The notes under the pieces were generated by a model that saw only the letters and a list, made by a program, of their open reading frames with translations, was not told where the DNA came from and made no database searches. Positions 50,607 to 64,000 of a stretch of DNA of 64,000 nt are shown here, one piece after another. Position 1 is the first letter of the stretch; each line of letters begins with the position of its first letter. The stretch comes from Callaeas wilsoni (taxonomy: Eukaryota; Chordata; Aves; Passeriformes; Callaeidae). The position numbers were made by a program, and so were the translations under genes. The stretch is taken from positions 1-64,000 of the forward strand of contig VWPU01009618.1 of the NCBI GenBank assembly GCA_013398955.1, written 5' to 3'.

Positions 50607-53600
50607 CTGCACAAAAGGAGAAACAGAGCTTCAGCCAAAAAAAAAATCAGCTTTGCACTAACATCAGATACATATTGTAATACTCAGCTCTTTCAGCTCT
50701 GAAAAGTACTCAGAGCTCTCCCGGCAGTCCAGTCCCAAGAAGTTTAAAGGTCACTTTACTTCACCAGAGGTACAGTAAGATGCTCATCCAGAGCAATGTG
50801 AAAATGAAAATGCATTAATCCCCTCTTTTAATATGCATTAAATCCTAGTGAAATGTCCTGTTTCTATTCTCTTTTATCTCTTGTGTCCCAGCATCTGCTT
50901 CCTCTTGCTCTCCATTTGAGGGAGCTAGGATGAAAGCTGGTAGGAGCGATAAGCCAAGATAAGATTGTTGGACTTGAGTATGCTGAAAAAAATAAAACAG
51001 GCTTTGACTTGGCAGCTTCAGGCAGAAGTGGAGCTCTTGGAGGACCGATAGGAACTGTGAAAAAGAGCCTTAAAAATAGTCAGTCGAGGAAGGATGGAAA
51101 TAACTAAACAGTTGGAAAGCACACAGAAAAAGTTTACCACAAAGCTTCTCTCCAAGAATACATCTGGAGTGGATAAAAAGGAATAATTGTATTTTTAATT
51201 TTCAGTATATGAGTAAATCTCAAAGAGGTCAGGTGTGTGTGAACAAACTGATTTAGATAAGCTGTTAGCTCCTTATCCCATACGTTACTTTTATGACCTC
51301 TATTAGGAAATATAAAGTAATTTCAACTTTAAACAAGTAGCTGTGGGGTAAACTGCAGTAACACACATAGACAACAAACAGGACATGTTTATCACATTTT
51401 AACATGAATATCTTTAATTTGCATTTTCACTGTTACATCACCAATTAAATAAACCAAGATGATTTGTACTCCCAGACTTCAATTTAATCATTATTCAGGT
51501 CATAAAAAAGAAAAAGAAGCCTTTGCCTCCCTCTGAAGTAATCAGCTATAAATTATCAACTCCATTAAGTGCTAATATCTTAAAAGTCTGTACACTCACT
51601 CCACAGCTCTAAAACCAAAAGCTGCTAACAAATCCAGAATGAGAACTCAATGGACCATGCTTTATGCTTTTATAAAGAGAAAACACAACTGCATTCAGTC
51701 CAACCGAATTTGTAAGGGATCAGGATGGTTTTGTACCTTTCAGTTTCCCCATCTTCCTGCAAAGAATTTCCGTGGTGACACAGAGAGATTTGGGCCATTG
51801 GAAAAATAGGCTCATGGCAGGTGTTAGAAACAGCCTTGTTGCAGTAATACATACGACCACAAGTATCACAGAGTGATACCTAGCTCTGGGAGGTGAGGAG
51901 CATTTGAAATCTCCCCAAACTGAAGCAATCTGGCAGGAAACTGTCGCATAGGTGTGCTGCCTGCCTTCCTGCTACACAGCACCAGCATGTGAAATAAAGG
52001 GCATTGCACCTTCTCCTTCTGAAATACGTAGAACAAGCACTTGAGGTACATGGGACAGGCTGTGACCCCCTTCAGATGGAAATAAGAACGTGACCCCTTT
52101 CTGTACACCAGAGAGAGAGAACAAGCCACCATCCTCCAAGAGACGTGCGGTGCAGCTCCCCAGAAACAGCCCTTGAATTACACATGGAAGAGAGCAGTCA
52201 CTGCTACCCAGCCTATTGTTCACTTCACCAGCCAACAGGTCCATGCTTTATTTTTAGACAATGCCCACAGAGAAATCACAGTTACAACCTGAAAAAAAGG
52301 AAGCTAAATCCAGATCCTTGCACACGTCTGGGGACCAACTATTACAGCAGCTGTCACTGAGACAAGGGTTGCCGCAGTCACCTAACTGGGCCAAGACCCA
52401 GCCTCGGCTCCGTGCAGGAGAGGGATGGAGACGTGCCTTGGAAGGCTTGTCCCTGCCAGCATGGATTGAAGGACTTTGGGAGGGCAAGGAGTTTTCTGAG
52501 TTCTTTTTTTTTTTTTTTTTCATTTCCCCACCTCCAACCTAAAAGGGAGAAAAATTATCTGGAATTAAAACAAGCAATGCTTCTAGACCTTCAAAGAACA
52601 CCAATACACGAGCAGAAGAGACAGACCCATTTCTGATGGTAGAGATCTGCTACTGCAGAGAACAGTGTGTTTAGGTGTATTCTAACAACACTGCTAATTT
52701 TACAGGCAAAACCAGCCCACTGTCTCCAAGATGCAGACCTACAGCTATGTGGATGTGACGGAGGGGGTGAGCTTGCAGAGGTCCTGGATGCCTGGCTCTC
52801 TGCTCGCTCTGTGAGCACTGGACTCCTGAAAACTCCAAGAGATACAAGTCCTGCCTTTCCTGCCCTTGGGTCTTCCCCTCTTTCCTTGCAGAGATGTGTG
52901 CCCTTAGCTGAGCAGGTACCTGCCTAGAAATGTACACAGGAATGATGGTAATCAACAGAGTCATTTAAGATGTGCTTGAACTTCCCTTGATGTCAGTAAA
53001 TCCAGGCTGAGTATCTTAAGGAAATCGCCCAGCTCCCAAAGAGTTCCACTAGGTCCATTTAAGGGATCACATTACACCAAATGCCAATTACAGGATGACA
53101 ATTGCCTTTTTCATCTCAAAAACTACTCCTTTAGCAAAAGAAAATCCTCACACATTCCAAATAATATCTGTAATGCCTCACTGAGGAGAGGTACATTTTA
53201 AAAAGGCTGCCCTATGTCTTGTGCTAAACATTATGACTCTAGCATGACAATTGCTGCTTCAGTTAATTACAGGCTAATTGTCAAACCTCAAAAGAGAGAG
53301 TTTCAGTAACTGATGCTGGAGCTCCTATTACTGCTTGTGCGGGCTGCTTCTACTTAGTTAGGCCAAATGAGAGCTCCTGGGGGTGTCATTCCAGGCTTTG
53401 GTGGCCAGAATTTCACTCATTAAGAAAGTGAGGTGTGTCCGGCTGGCTGCTGGATTCCCTGGATTTATCGCATTGCCACCTAGTGGTGCACTACACTTTG
53501 ATCACCAGACGTGATTTCACGGCCATACATAAATGCACACAAATGCACCTCTGCTGCATGAAAAAGCAAAGGCCTGGAACAAGAATGGGCAGAAAGATGG

Positions 53601-56600
53601 GAGAGATGCACTTTACCTTAGAGAATTTTGGTTGTCAGATATCTCAAGTAACAACTTTAAGGGTTCATGTATCTCTTAAGGCTGGGCTGTGAATGGTGCT
53701 GGTTGTGCTCACCAGTTACATCTGCCCTAAAAGCTTTCTGCAATCCCAGAGGCAAGGTTTGACTTTGCCACGAACGCTGGCAGACTGTAACAAGGATACG
53801 GAGGTGCGGCGTTCAGCACGCGCGGGGAGTGCGCGACCCACAAAGCAGGAGCTGTGCTCTCAGGGGAGATGCTGCTGATTGTACGAGTAACAAGACATTG
53901 CTTCATATTCAGCATCCAAAGAGAAAAGCAGGAGGAGAACAGAGATTATTGTTAGGAGACAAAAGGGTATTTTGCAGAGGCAGATGGCAAAGATAGGAAC
54001 AGCCAACACGAGCATTGCTATAATCTCAGAGGTGAAAACCTCACCTTGGAGCTCTCCATGCCCAAGCTCTGCCAGTACAGAGATCCCAGTGTAGCCTGGC
54101 CTTTGCTTGAAAATGAGAATCTTACTTCCCTGAGGCAGGTTTATGCAAAAAGCTCATAGAACCTTAATGTCACATCACTCTGCCCTGCTTTAGTGAGTGG
54201 CTTTTGATTTTCCTCTCTGTTACTGTCTGACTCCCACACATCCTTCCTGCATCTAGTTTGGAAGGGAAGCAGCATAACTCTTCTCCATCACCAGTTCTCT
54301 GCAACACTTACTGCTGAATGTTTCCCACACACCATTTGTACAATATCCGATGCGATGGTGTTTGCAAAACAGGGACACAGGCACAGAAATACACCCACTC
54401 TCACACCTTCAGGTTCCCACTTCTCAGTGAGTCCCGCTTACACTTACATGTCTACTGACTCTCAGCATCTTTCCTAAGCACATTCCAGATCCTCTTGGAT
54501 CTCCTACACCTTGAATTTCAGCCTGATCTTCTCATAGTCTCCCCTTTTAGCTGAAATTTAGCTGCACTCTGCCTCACTTGATGATTTGTAGAAGTGGCTC
54601 CACAGTGGAAGGGCAGGACAGGATCGCTGGCAGCCTGTGCTTGCTCCACTATTACCGCTCATCTCAGACACCCACTGACACAGGCTGGTTTGACAGCAGC
54701 CAGCACCTGCCTTGCTCCAGCCTGAATTCCAGCAAGAGAGTGTTCCAGTAGTTCATTATCAGTACAAAAGGGCACACATGCATGCACCGATGGTCTCTTT
54801 TTGACAGGAGACAAAGTCTCTTCCGTTTACTGCAGTAAATGAGGTTAGTAAACTCTCCTGGCTGAGAGAAGTCTCTTAATTACTTTCATCAGCCAGGCCA
54901 TACTTTTAATACTTGATCTTAGTATTCAAGCTGTCAAGAGAAGGCGAATGTTGCCAAATAGTATATTGAGCCCTTGGATGTTGACAGCAATGGGTACTTT
55001 TTCACTGGCACAGAAAGAAAGAAGAAAATTAAATGAACAATCTGGGACCATTTCAAGTCAATTGCTCTTTGATTAAAATATTTCCAAGTGCTGGATTTCC
55101 AGTAGATCCAGTAAATCCAGCACAGACAGTTAACAAAAATCACTCTTTGGCAACTCCAGGTGAAGCACCTGAATTTATTATTTCTACTAGCAATTCTAAG
55201 AAACAATTTGCTAAATACCATCGTACTGTAAACATGGACACGTGTGAGCACACTCCTGAGGCAGTGTACCCTGGGCACAACCCTTCTGGCCGTGTTCTCT
55301 CTGGAAACAGAAAATGAAGCACAACTACCTGGCACTTTTTAAATCTAAATTATTGTTTGTGCTGACACAAGCATCAATGTTTGCTGGCTGGCTTTAAACA
55401 GATAAGCCAAAGGGTGAAGAGCCATGGAGTGGCCAACTACGGTATTCCTGAGGATGGGGACACACCAGTGTCACGTGGGCAATATTTCAGTCTATTCACT
55501 CTTCCTTTGTATGTGTGACACCAGTGTGTCTTAGAAGCTTCCACTGGTCTCCTATGATTTGTTTTTCAGAAAGCATCAGGTTTTTTGGGCTAAAACCATG
55601 CAGATAAGCAACTTCACTTCATCCCTTGGCCTGTGCAATACTGTGCCCTTCAAAGCAGCAAGGCGGATGCCCAAAGATCAGCTACCAACTACAGCGAGCC
55701 AAGAGCATTTTTGACATTGGCTTCCTCCTTGGAGAGCTTCGGATAGCAAAACTGCTACAGGGCCAAAATAGACTGAGGGCCTGAGTGCAGAAATCGCCAG
55801 AGAGAAAGACAACCCAAGGAAGGGTGATTCACCAGTCAGTGTCACTTCAAAGCTGCATGAGAGGCAAGGAATGCATCATAGTACACATACAAAAAGGTCC
55901 ACTGGAAAGGACGGTCTGATGAGTCTCATCCCATAGCTGTATACATTGTTTAATTTTAGGATTTAGCAATACAAAATTTCCCTAGCCTAAGACAGCTGCA
56001 CTTGTCAAACTACAACATGCATTTCTCAACTTCCTTACCATCATGTTTAGAGTGGGAAACCCTGCAACATTTTTAATTCCCTGTTGACTGAACAGGAGAA
56101 GCAGGGAAAAACCAGCAGGCTTTACAGTTTGGTAAGACCTAAGAGTTGGTTGTTGCATCAGAGACTTTCAAAGCAACAGCCATGTTGAAGCTGAAAAGGG
56201 AAAAGCAGGTAACAATAGCTAGAACACGAAACTGTGCCAATACAGCCAAACACTGGGCTTGGGGAAGATCTGCTGCTCTACCTGCCTTCACAGGGGTCTC
56301 AGATCACATCCCCCGACACACTGTGACCGTGCTGCACACTTGCAGACAATACTCATGCTCAGCTGGTTTGAGAGCCAAGCTAGGAGAGTTCTTCCCCATC
56401 CTGCAAGCCGATAGCATCTGAGTGGCAATAAATCATTAAAATATACAAAGCCTGGCTTCATCGCTGCTTCCTTGCGTGACTATTTAAAGATTACTTCAGG
56501 GATTTTTTAGTGGCTTCCTGCTCCAGCAAAATAAAATTTTGCAGAGCTGCAATACTGTCTTCCTTTCATGATGGAGAAGCAGCAACCTGGGCCTCACCCC

Positions 56601-59600
56601 AGCAGCAGCAGGAGTCGATGCACGCCAGGCTGGAGCCCACGCGCAGTGCAGAATAAGAGGGGCACCTCCACTTGCCCACAAGGCTCTCCCTGGGGCTGCG
56701 TGCACCATGGAAGACGTGCAGCAGCACCCTCTGCCAGAGACAAGCCCTGGGGCAGGAACAGGTCTCCCCTGCCTTGTCATCCGCACGCGTTGATGCAGTG
56801 CCCAGGTTCGAACAGTCTTTAATCTGTGTTACAGAGTGAGCCTTAAGCAAATATTTACAAAGAGCTCTCTGCCGCAGGTTAGTGCCCGCAATACAAAGAT
56901 CTAGTACTCTTTTTTGTATTATTTTACTGGTTTAGACTGTTTGATCTGTGAAACTCATGCAGTTTTCACAGTAATCTTAAGACGGTATCCAGGAACATTG
57001 GATTTTGCTGTGTTGGATAAATATCATTATTCCTTCTAGCTGTGACAGGAGAAACTCAAACTGCCAAAAGAAGCATTCCTTGGGAAATCACGGATCAGCT
57101 CTAACATAAGCAGGGGCAGATGGTGCATGCTCTTTGACTCTTGCTGGGCCTGTTTGACTCTGGCAAGTGAAACTGGAAATGTGTTCCTCAGACATACAGG
57201 CTTGAAGGGAAGAAATACAAACACCTCCTAGCACTCACTTCAGCCAGGACACCATCCATTAAGCATAGAAGGCTTATATCAAACCATCAGTTAATATCAA
57301 ACCATCCCGAGCACTGAGAGGCACCGCCACATCCCACACCCCACTGCAGTCCTCCAAAACACATCTGCAGCATGTGGCCGGCAAGGAAAGCGCAGGTATC
57401 TGTAGTGAATAGAAGCAAAATTTACCATGAAACACACAGGGAGCACAGCTTTATCAATCTGGAAATGTCTAGAAAAATACCATCGCTCAGATTTCCTGCA
57501 GGAATATTGTGCCAGGCACTCGGCAGTGCCCAAATTGAACTCTCTGCTATGTGGCACTGCTTGTTCCATGTATAAATGGAGATCATCACTGCTGGCAAGA
57601 AACATGACTCTGCTTAATTTTAGTTTCATTTAATTCAACGCAGGATGCTCAATGAGTTCATGCACTATGAGATTTCAGTACTTCATTTAAAACTGTACTT
57701 ACACGAGGCTTAACTCCTAACATAACATGAAAATTCATTGCAGTGTTCCTGTGTATTTTAGATTTTACAAAATATGCCAGAGATGTTTCCAAGATTTAAC
57801 AAATCCAAGTGCAATTAAAATGAGTGAAGTAGGACACTTTTAAAAAAACCTCACAATATATCAACCATCGCAATATATATAATTTATATACTACTTACAC
57901 AGTGTACCTAATTATTAAAATATTCGTAATTATCCATACTACTTGTTCTGTCTTTCCCCTCCATCACATTGAAACCAAAATAACTTCAATTACAACAAGT
58001 TAGTTTCTCTTTCTCGGACTCTCAAAATCATCGCCGTGTCATGTTGGGCTGCACAGCGCATGGGAATGCTGTTAAAAGGGGGTTTAATAGGTTTTTTTCA
58101 AAGTCTCAAAGACTTTAATGGCATAAAACTAAGATAATACATTTTTTAATCCAAAATTTTGTGGCAAAGTTGATTAGAATGAGGTTCTCTTTCACATACA
58201 ATCACCAGCCTCCACCGCACAGATAATTTTTGAACAGCAATTGTTAATACAACACAAAAGCGGTGTAAACAACAGTGCTACTTTCTCTAGTGACCTTGTC
58301 TTTCTCCCCAGGCACATACTCATTTTCCTTCTCCCTATGATATAACTGGGAGTGGTTCAAAAGAATCCCAGGTCCTGTCAAGGTACAAAGCACCAAGGAG
58401 ATCTGTGCAGTAACAAAACAGAAAGTCTAGAATAGCCCTAAGCTGCTAAGAGGTCATGCAAAGAACGAGAGGAATAACAACGAAAAAAAAAAAAATCTAG
58501 AACTAGAAAGATGTTACCATCTTCACATTCTTGAATATTTTTATCAAGAATATAAACATCTCTGTGTTGTATTAATTGAATAAACATAAAAATGGAAAAC
58601 TACAAAGAAGGTAGACAGACTCCTGCCAGCCAACTGTGGCAGTAGGAGACATTACTCAAGAAGAAGCTTGCTCAGCTGGCTAACACTGGTACATTACACC
58701 TGAAAACATCTCAGATGGTGTTTCTGTTTGTCTTAATCAAGACAAAGGAACCAAAATGTCACAAAGGCAATTAAACACAAGGCTACCTCACTTGGAATAC
58801 AACTTACTGAGTGAGGGAAGCTCTCCACACAGATCAGGCCAGCAGGACCAGCAGCAGGAGTCACAGGAAGCCCGTCTCCTGTGGCACCGGCGTTCCACCA
58901 TCAGCAACGGCATCAGCACAGAGCGAACAGACCACAGTCTGAAACCTGAGCTTACTCAGCAAGTTTCCAAATACATGGCTACCTGTTTTCCTCGACATTT
59001 TTAAATGCAGAGGGATGACCTTAGTGTGGGGCTTTGCTCAGTGCTATGATGAGTGGCTACAGCCCAGCCTCTCCGCTGCGCTATCTTAGTCCTCACATTA
59101 GCATCGTGATTAAAAAATACAAGCCTACAAAAATCAGAAATGCATGAAGACATCCACAATCAAAACAAAACTCAAGGCTTTGTCTCTTTTTAGGAATTTT
59201 AAGTAAATTAAATTATTTAATAATTCCAGTGGGCTTGAGATCCAGAACGCAACCCCATAGTAAAAATATTTATAGCATGCAAACAAAGATAATTTCTGAT
59301 TATCCACTAGAATAAGCTGTTATACCCGCCTCTCCGGTATCATGTTTTTTAAGGGAATACTGTGAAAAAACCCTACAGATTTAAATGATTTAATACGTTC
59401 ATCATACAGTCATAACTAAGGCTGTAATGCGATACCTCTTGCTGGAAACATCCTCGCGTCAGGCAGGACGCCCTCAAATCAAGCCATCGAAACCAATTTC
59501 ACTGATGACGCCATTTTCTTATTTCTTTCGCTGCCATTTTAGCATCGTGGTTACTCCACATTTCCTCGAGAAGTAGCTGTGCGTTCTCCCTGCTCTAAGA

Positions 59601-62600
59601 GGAAATCATGCTCAAATAACACAGTGCCAAATGAAACCTGTATGTTGAATTTCTGCCTGTGTCACATCCCTGCATGGCAGGGGCAGGGATGTAGCACAGT
59701 TGCCATTGCAGACCACACCTCAATTCCCTGTACCGAGAGCTGGCGAGGAGTCTCCCGAGATGGTGCAAGCTGAGAAACCAGCCACTGGAAATCTGTGGGC
59801 ACCACACAAAAAATTTATACAACTGAGGAAAGAGGAGCGTCCAGCCCTGTTACAGGAGGTATCTCTCTGAACCCCACAGAAAACACTGGCTAGTGAGGGA
59901 GTAGTTTGAAAAGAGAAGCAAAAGGCATAAAGAAAGCACACAGACAAGCTTGCAGTGTCTGCTGCTGGACTAATTGTACATTAGCATTAACATATAGACA
60001 ACCACAAAAACCCACTTAACCTGGCAGCAGAAAATTCATTTCTCAGGATCACATCCAAAAGCCAAACTGCCATCCCAGTCAATCAATGAAGTATTCCTTA
60101 CCCTGAAATGACATTTCTGATGGATCACCAGCAAGAGGGGCAAATTATTAAACAAACCTGCTGCTCATTAACACCCAACCTCCTCTAATTCACTTAAAAA
60201 ATTTTAGTGCAGTCCTTCAGTCTCCCCCACCCCTTGTTAAATGCTTTCTCCTTCTGCTTGTCTGACTGGGAAAACGTAACCTTGCTGTTTGCAAGAAACA
60301 GAGATGCTCTCAGGATTTTTTGAAAACCAAAACACGATTGATATTTCCACATCTCTTCCTTCACAATTTCAGACTGTAGAAACAGTTAAATGCCTTCAAG
60401 TTAGCCTGAAACTGTAGGCAAAAAAACAATAATGAAAAAAATTGGTTCTCTTTACCTACTGTGGATTCAAGTAGCGAGCCTGGCAGCACTGAGTCTGACA
60501 CCATCCCTGTTCTCAGGCTGACTCAAGCGGAAAGATTTCGGCTGCCGTGCCCCCATCCCACAGCTGAAAGCCTGCGTACTGCCTTCCCGAAGGTTCCTGA
60601 GGAGCACGAGTTACCTTTCTGCTTCATGAAAAGAAAAGCCAAGCAGCATCTTCCAGCCTCCATCGCATTTCAGACAGAAAGCGATGCAGGCAGCGAACGC
60701 TCATTGCCTCGAAGGGACAACGCCTGGTTCAGACATCAAAATCCTGTCAGCACTGGAAATGCGACAACCAAGTTACACCGGGATGCAAATCCTAAACCAG
60801 CATAGGTGGCTTTCCCCAGTGCTGTACCTCCACAGAGGAGGTTCCTGTAACATTTCTACTGCAATTTGAAGTCTCTCAGAAAAACCCACACAGGAGAAGA
60901 AAACCTTTCCCAAGTTAAATTTACTTTCGCTGATAGTGGCTAACACGACAAAGAGCCAAGATTATATTCACTGTAGTGTGAAGAATGTAGGTGTTGGTTT
61001 TTTTTAAAATACACACTGAAATGTCAAGAAAATGTGCAAATTTGAAGTTCAGCCCTCTTAAATAACAAGAGATGATTTGGCAAAATCATCCACCTGAGTT
61101 AAAAAAATAAGCCCAAGTTAGCTATCCCATTCCTCCTCAGTATTTTTAAATAAATCATGGCTACTTTCTTCACCTAACAGCTATTTTCAACACAACACCT
61201 TATCCCCTAGAATAAATATACATATTTTACTGACAGTGAAAGCAAGCAATTTGGAGTTCATACATGTCATGATATCTTTAAATCTTCAATTTATACACGC
61301 TGTGTTCTTTAGAAATGGTTTTTCTTTACTACATTACTGATACATTTCACAAACTTAATTATTTAAATTACATATGAATTATTAATTAAGGATCATTAAA
61401 CTAAGAAACAGAAGTCTTGAATACGCCTGTTATAATCATACAGTTTATATTTTAAAGTGTTAGACGTTATAGGGCTCAGAGAAAAAAGCATACATCCAAA
61501 TTCTCTACTGCAATATGTTACAATAAACACTTTATCCTTTTTCAGCTTATTTCTCCTATTGTGTAATAAACCTAAGGTTTAAACTTTCCAGACTTGCGGC
61601 ATGAGGCCGGTGTGCTGAGGATACACCAGAGACAATAGGTTTCCATTTTTCTCCTCTGGCTGTACTCCACCCTGGCTAAGGAAATGTCTAGCAGTGCATG
61701 CCTTTATTTGCGCCTTGCATTAACAAGGCACACAAGCTTTCGGACTTTAACGTAAACTAAATGTCAAGTCCAGATGCTGCCAACAGATATCACGGAAAAC
61801 CCCGCTATAAGAGACCTACAGCTAATTATTCATTACAGTGGCTCAGTCATTTTTTCATACATTAATTTATGGAGCTTAGTTGAACTCTGTCTCCCACCCA
61901 CTTCAAACAAAGGAAAATAATTTGCCACACTGTACTAACTGCAAGGATAACTGAGCCATTTCCCATACAGTGTCAGTGGGGATGGGATGGTTTCCTCCAT
62001 ATTTTTACACAGGCAAACTACACATTTCATTGTCCTTTACTTGATTTTTTGCTGAGCTGCTTTTGTGGAAAGACCCCCCCCTTCGCACAGGTAATCGGGT
62101 TGGAGAGAGGCAACTTTTTGGCCATGCTATTCCACTGTTCCATGCCTTCCCTCTGAGCATTTCTCAGTTGACAAAAGGAAGAGTGGAGAACATGGCACAC
62201 AGACACCTTAATATTTGGGGAGGGAGCCCCAAAGGAGGCAAGTCACTCTACTGCAAGAGCCCAGGTGCCGTCCCAGCACAGTATATTTTATTAAACTGCT
62301 TTCTTTCATATACAAAAATAGAATTGAAAGGAAAGGAGAAAAATAAACCCACCCTGTACTTTTGTCCCCATACCAAAGCCAGGCAGAGCTCCCAGTTTCA
62401 TGCAGCCTCTAAGTCCCCAGATCTGAGAGTATTAAATCAGCTGCCACCCACCCAGCTAGTCACGGCCACCACATTTATATAAATGTTAATTCCCTGACTG
62501 CTTCCCTTTACTATGACTTTACTGGATTAACCCTTTTCATAATGTATCCTATTCACTTGAAAGAGAGGTGGGATCTAGGCTGCAAACTCCAGTTGACTAA

Positions 62601-64000
62601 GCAAATATGCTTCACCGACTCATTTAAGAAATTAACTAAAAAAAGCAAATCTCCAAGTATCTTCATTTGCTTTGAAAGAGTAGAAATATTTTCTCTCTTA
62701 TTTTGTCCTACATTTGAAATCCTTACTTCAAAATAAAATTAAAGAAAGTTTAACATGTCTTCTAAATAAATCATAAGTGCATATGTAAGAACAGGGGAAA
62801 CAGAGTGGACCAACATCTCTGCACCACAATGAAAAGCAGGAGAAAAAAAAAATCATAATCAAGTAGCATCTTTATTTTTTGTTTAAAATACTTCCACAGA
62901 CTTTTGATAGCCTAGGGAAGGAATAAAGGCATTCAGAAAGTTATGCTACTGTATTTCTGCTTAAATGAAAAGCAAAGTCAGCAATGTCAAGAGGGTCTTT
63001 AAAAAGGCAGCACAAATGAAACCCAAAGCAGACGCTGGACTGCCCCACCCAACAGCTGCTCTAGCAAAGAACATCGGAAGGTAAAGGCACAGACCTTTCC
63101 GTTTCTTTTCTGTGAGCAAAGGACCTTTTTTCCAAAACTACCCACCTGTTCTCTTTAATTACTCACCTACAAATTAAAACAACCTGCAGCAACAGTACAA
63201 AGAAAAACCACCATACAAGACACCTGAAGGAAAACTCTCTCTTATCAAAGCAAGCTTTTTACCCTCATTTTATATATTTTAAAAGATAGACATTCCTACC
63301 TGTAGATCTCAGTACTGAGGAGTTACAAACCTGTTAATGCTGGCTGTAACTGCCACACTTCAGCTGCCTGGTATTTAGGCTTACACAGCTGTATCTATCT
63401 CTATTAATGTTCAAGTTTTCTCATCTTAAAAAAAATATATATAAATCAAACCTGCAAGTCCTGAAATGGCTGAGACAGTCAAGAGTCCAGCAAGACAATA
63501 AGAAAGCAGCTGCTTTCCACGGCTGAACACCACTGCCTGTAAAGCATCTATATCTTTTTTTCCAGTGGTGCTTTATTCAAATTCTAGGGAAAGCATCAGT
63601 CTGAAACCAGTAACTGATGGGAGTAACAGTTTATAGGTTACAGAAGGATATTTTATTGTTAACGGACTGTACCATGTAGGAATTAGGAGGGGGTGAGGCA
63701 GCAGGCAGGCAAGAGGAAAGAGATGCTACTATTTTTTTTCCCTGAGCCACTGCAATTACTCTGATGTGAATTTTTGATGACTTCCGACATATTGCATGGT
63801 TAATAATCGTTTCAGCTGTCATGTTTGGTTAATGTGGAAAATGCATTTGCTGCATTGTGATGCAGCACTCCAGCCACAGATTGTAACACCAGTTGTGAAG
63901 CTATTCCCTTAACTGAGCTGCATGAATTTGCACATACCATGAGGCTGAAATAAATGGTAGTTTGATTTTTATACGGCAACTGAAAGCTTCTGCCATTTTA
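50607..64000 (-). other. NUP93: Upstream NUP93 intron sequence to the window edge
   Basis: This 13.4 kb lies upstream (in NUP93 direction) of the exon starting GFLKNEKDN. I looked on the minus strand for sequence encoding the remembered N-terminal segments (for example EGFGELLQQAEQL, DISHISQRLES, VKDTDIQ) and did not see it. The region is therefore probably a single intron. It contains a 17-base T run at 52504-52520 and an A run near 58482-58494, but no gene, RNA or transposon that I can support. Long AT-rich stretches occur at 57.7-58.6 kb and 61.0-61.6 kb. Confidence 0.7.

Noticed and set aside
55033..55335. Overlapping open frames on both strands (94 and 133 codons)
   Set aside because: Paired frames on both strands in non-repetitive intron DNA are expected by chance, and no family features were seen.
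56790..56860. GTTCGAA motif resembling a tRNA T-loop at about 56806
   Set aside because: No acceptor stem, A box or anticodon arm can be built around it.
62063..62482. 139-codon plus-strand open frame near the right edge
   Set aside because: Its composition is ordinary and it resembles nothing that I know. It lies in intronic sequence with no sign of selection visible from one genome.
50607..64000. Possible N-terminal NUP93 exons in this region
   Set aside because: No minus-strand sequence encoding the conserved N-terminal coiled-coil segments was seen. The exons probably lie beyond 64000.

Overview
This is a stretch of vertebrate nuclear DNA, most likely from a bird. The evidence for a bird is the very short introns of the left-hand genes (26 coding exons of a solute carrier packed into about 8.6 kb), a CR1-type LINE tail at about 24.47-24.54 kb, and near-absence of other repeats. 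I cannot name the species. No prokaryotic, viral or CRISPR content was seen.

Layout. (1) 1-540: CpG-rich promoter with a CTCF-like motif, a GC box and two inverted CCAAT boxes. (2) 329-1430, plus strand: TMEM170A, three coding exons, 141 residues. (3) 1431-5180: tail-to-tail interval holding the 3' UTRs of TMEM170A (plus) and SLC12A3 (minus). (4) 5181-13734, minus strand: complete SLC12A3, the thiazide-sensitive Na-Cl cotransporter, 26 coding exons and 1035 residues, with a TATA box at 13791-13796. (5) 15265-15347, minus strand: the mir-138-2 hairpin. (6) 19913-50606, minus strand: the last 19 coding exons of NUP93, which by my recall of the human protein are residues 100-819. (7) 50607-64000: upstream NUP93 intron sequence. 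The exons for about the first 99 residues are not visible and presumably lie beyond the right edge.

All 48 coding exons were placed by hand. In each gene the exon lengths and phases add up to one open frame: 426 nt for TMEM170A, 3108 nt for SLC12A3, and 2163 nt for the NUP93 part. Every splice junction follows GT-AG except one GC-AG intron in SLC12A3.

The order NUP93, mir-138-2, SLC12A3 on one strand matches human 16q13. TMEM170A next to SLC12A3 does not match the human order, so a rearrangement boundary probably lies in the 3' interval. The genes are not a functional pathway: one shapes ER/nuclear envelope membrane, one reabsorbs NaCl in kidney, one builds the nuclear pore inner ring, and the microRNA is a separate regulator. 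I found no undescribed system. The notable points are fine-scale: the microRNA, an atypical splice donor, a tandem acceptor, a changed phosphorylation segment, a CTCF-like site and the gene-order break.
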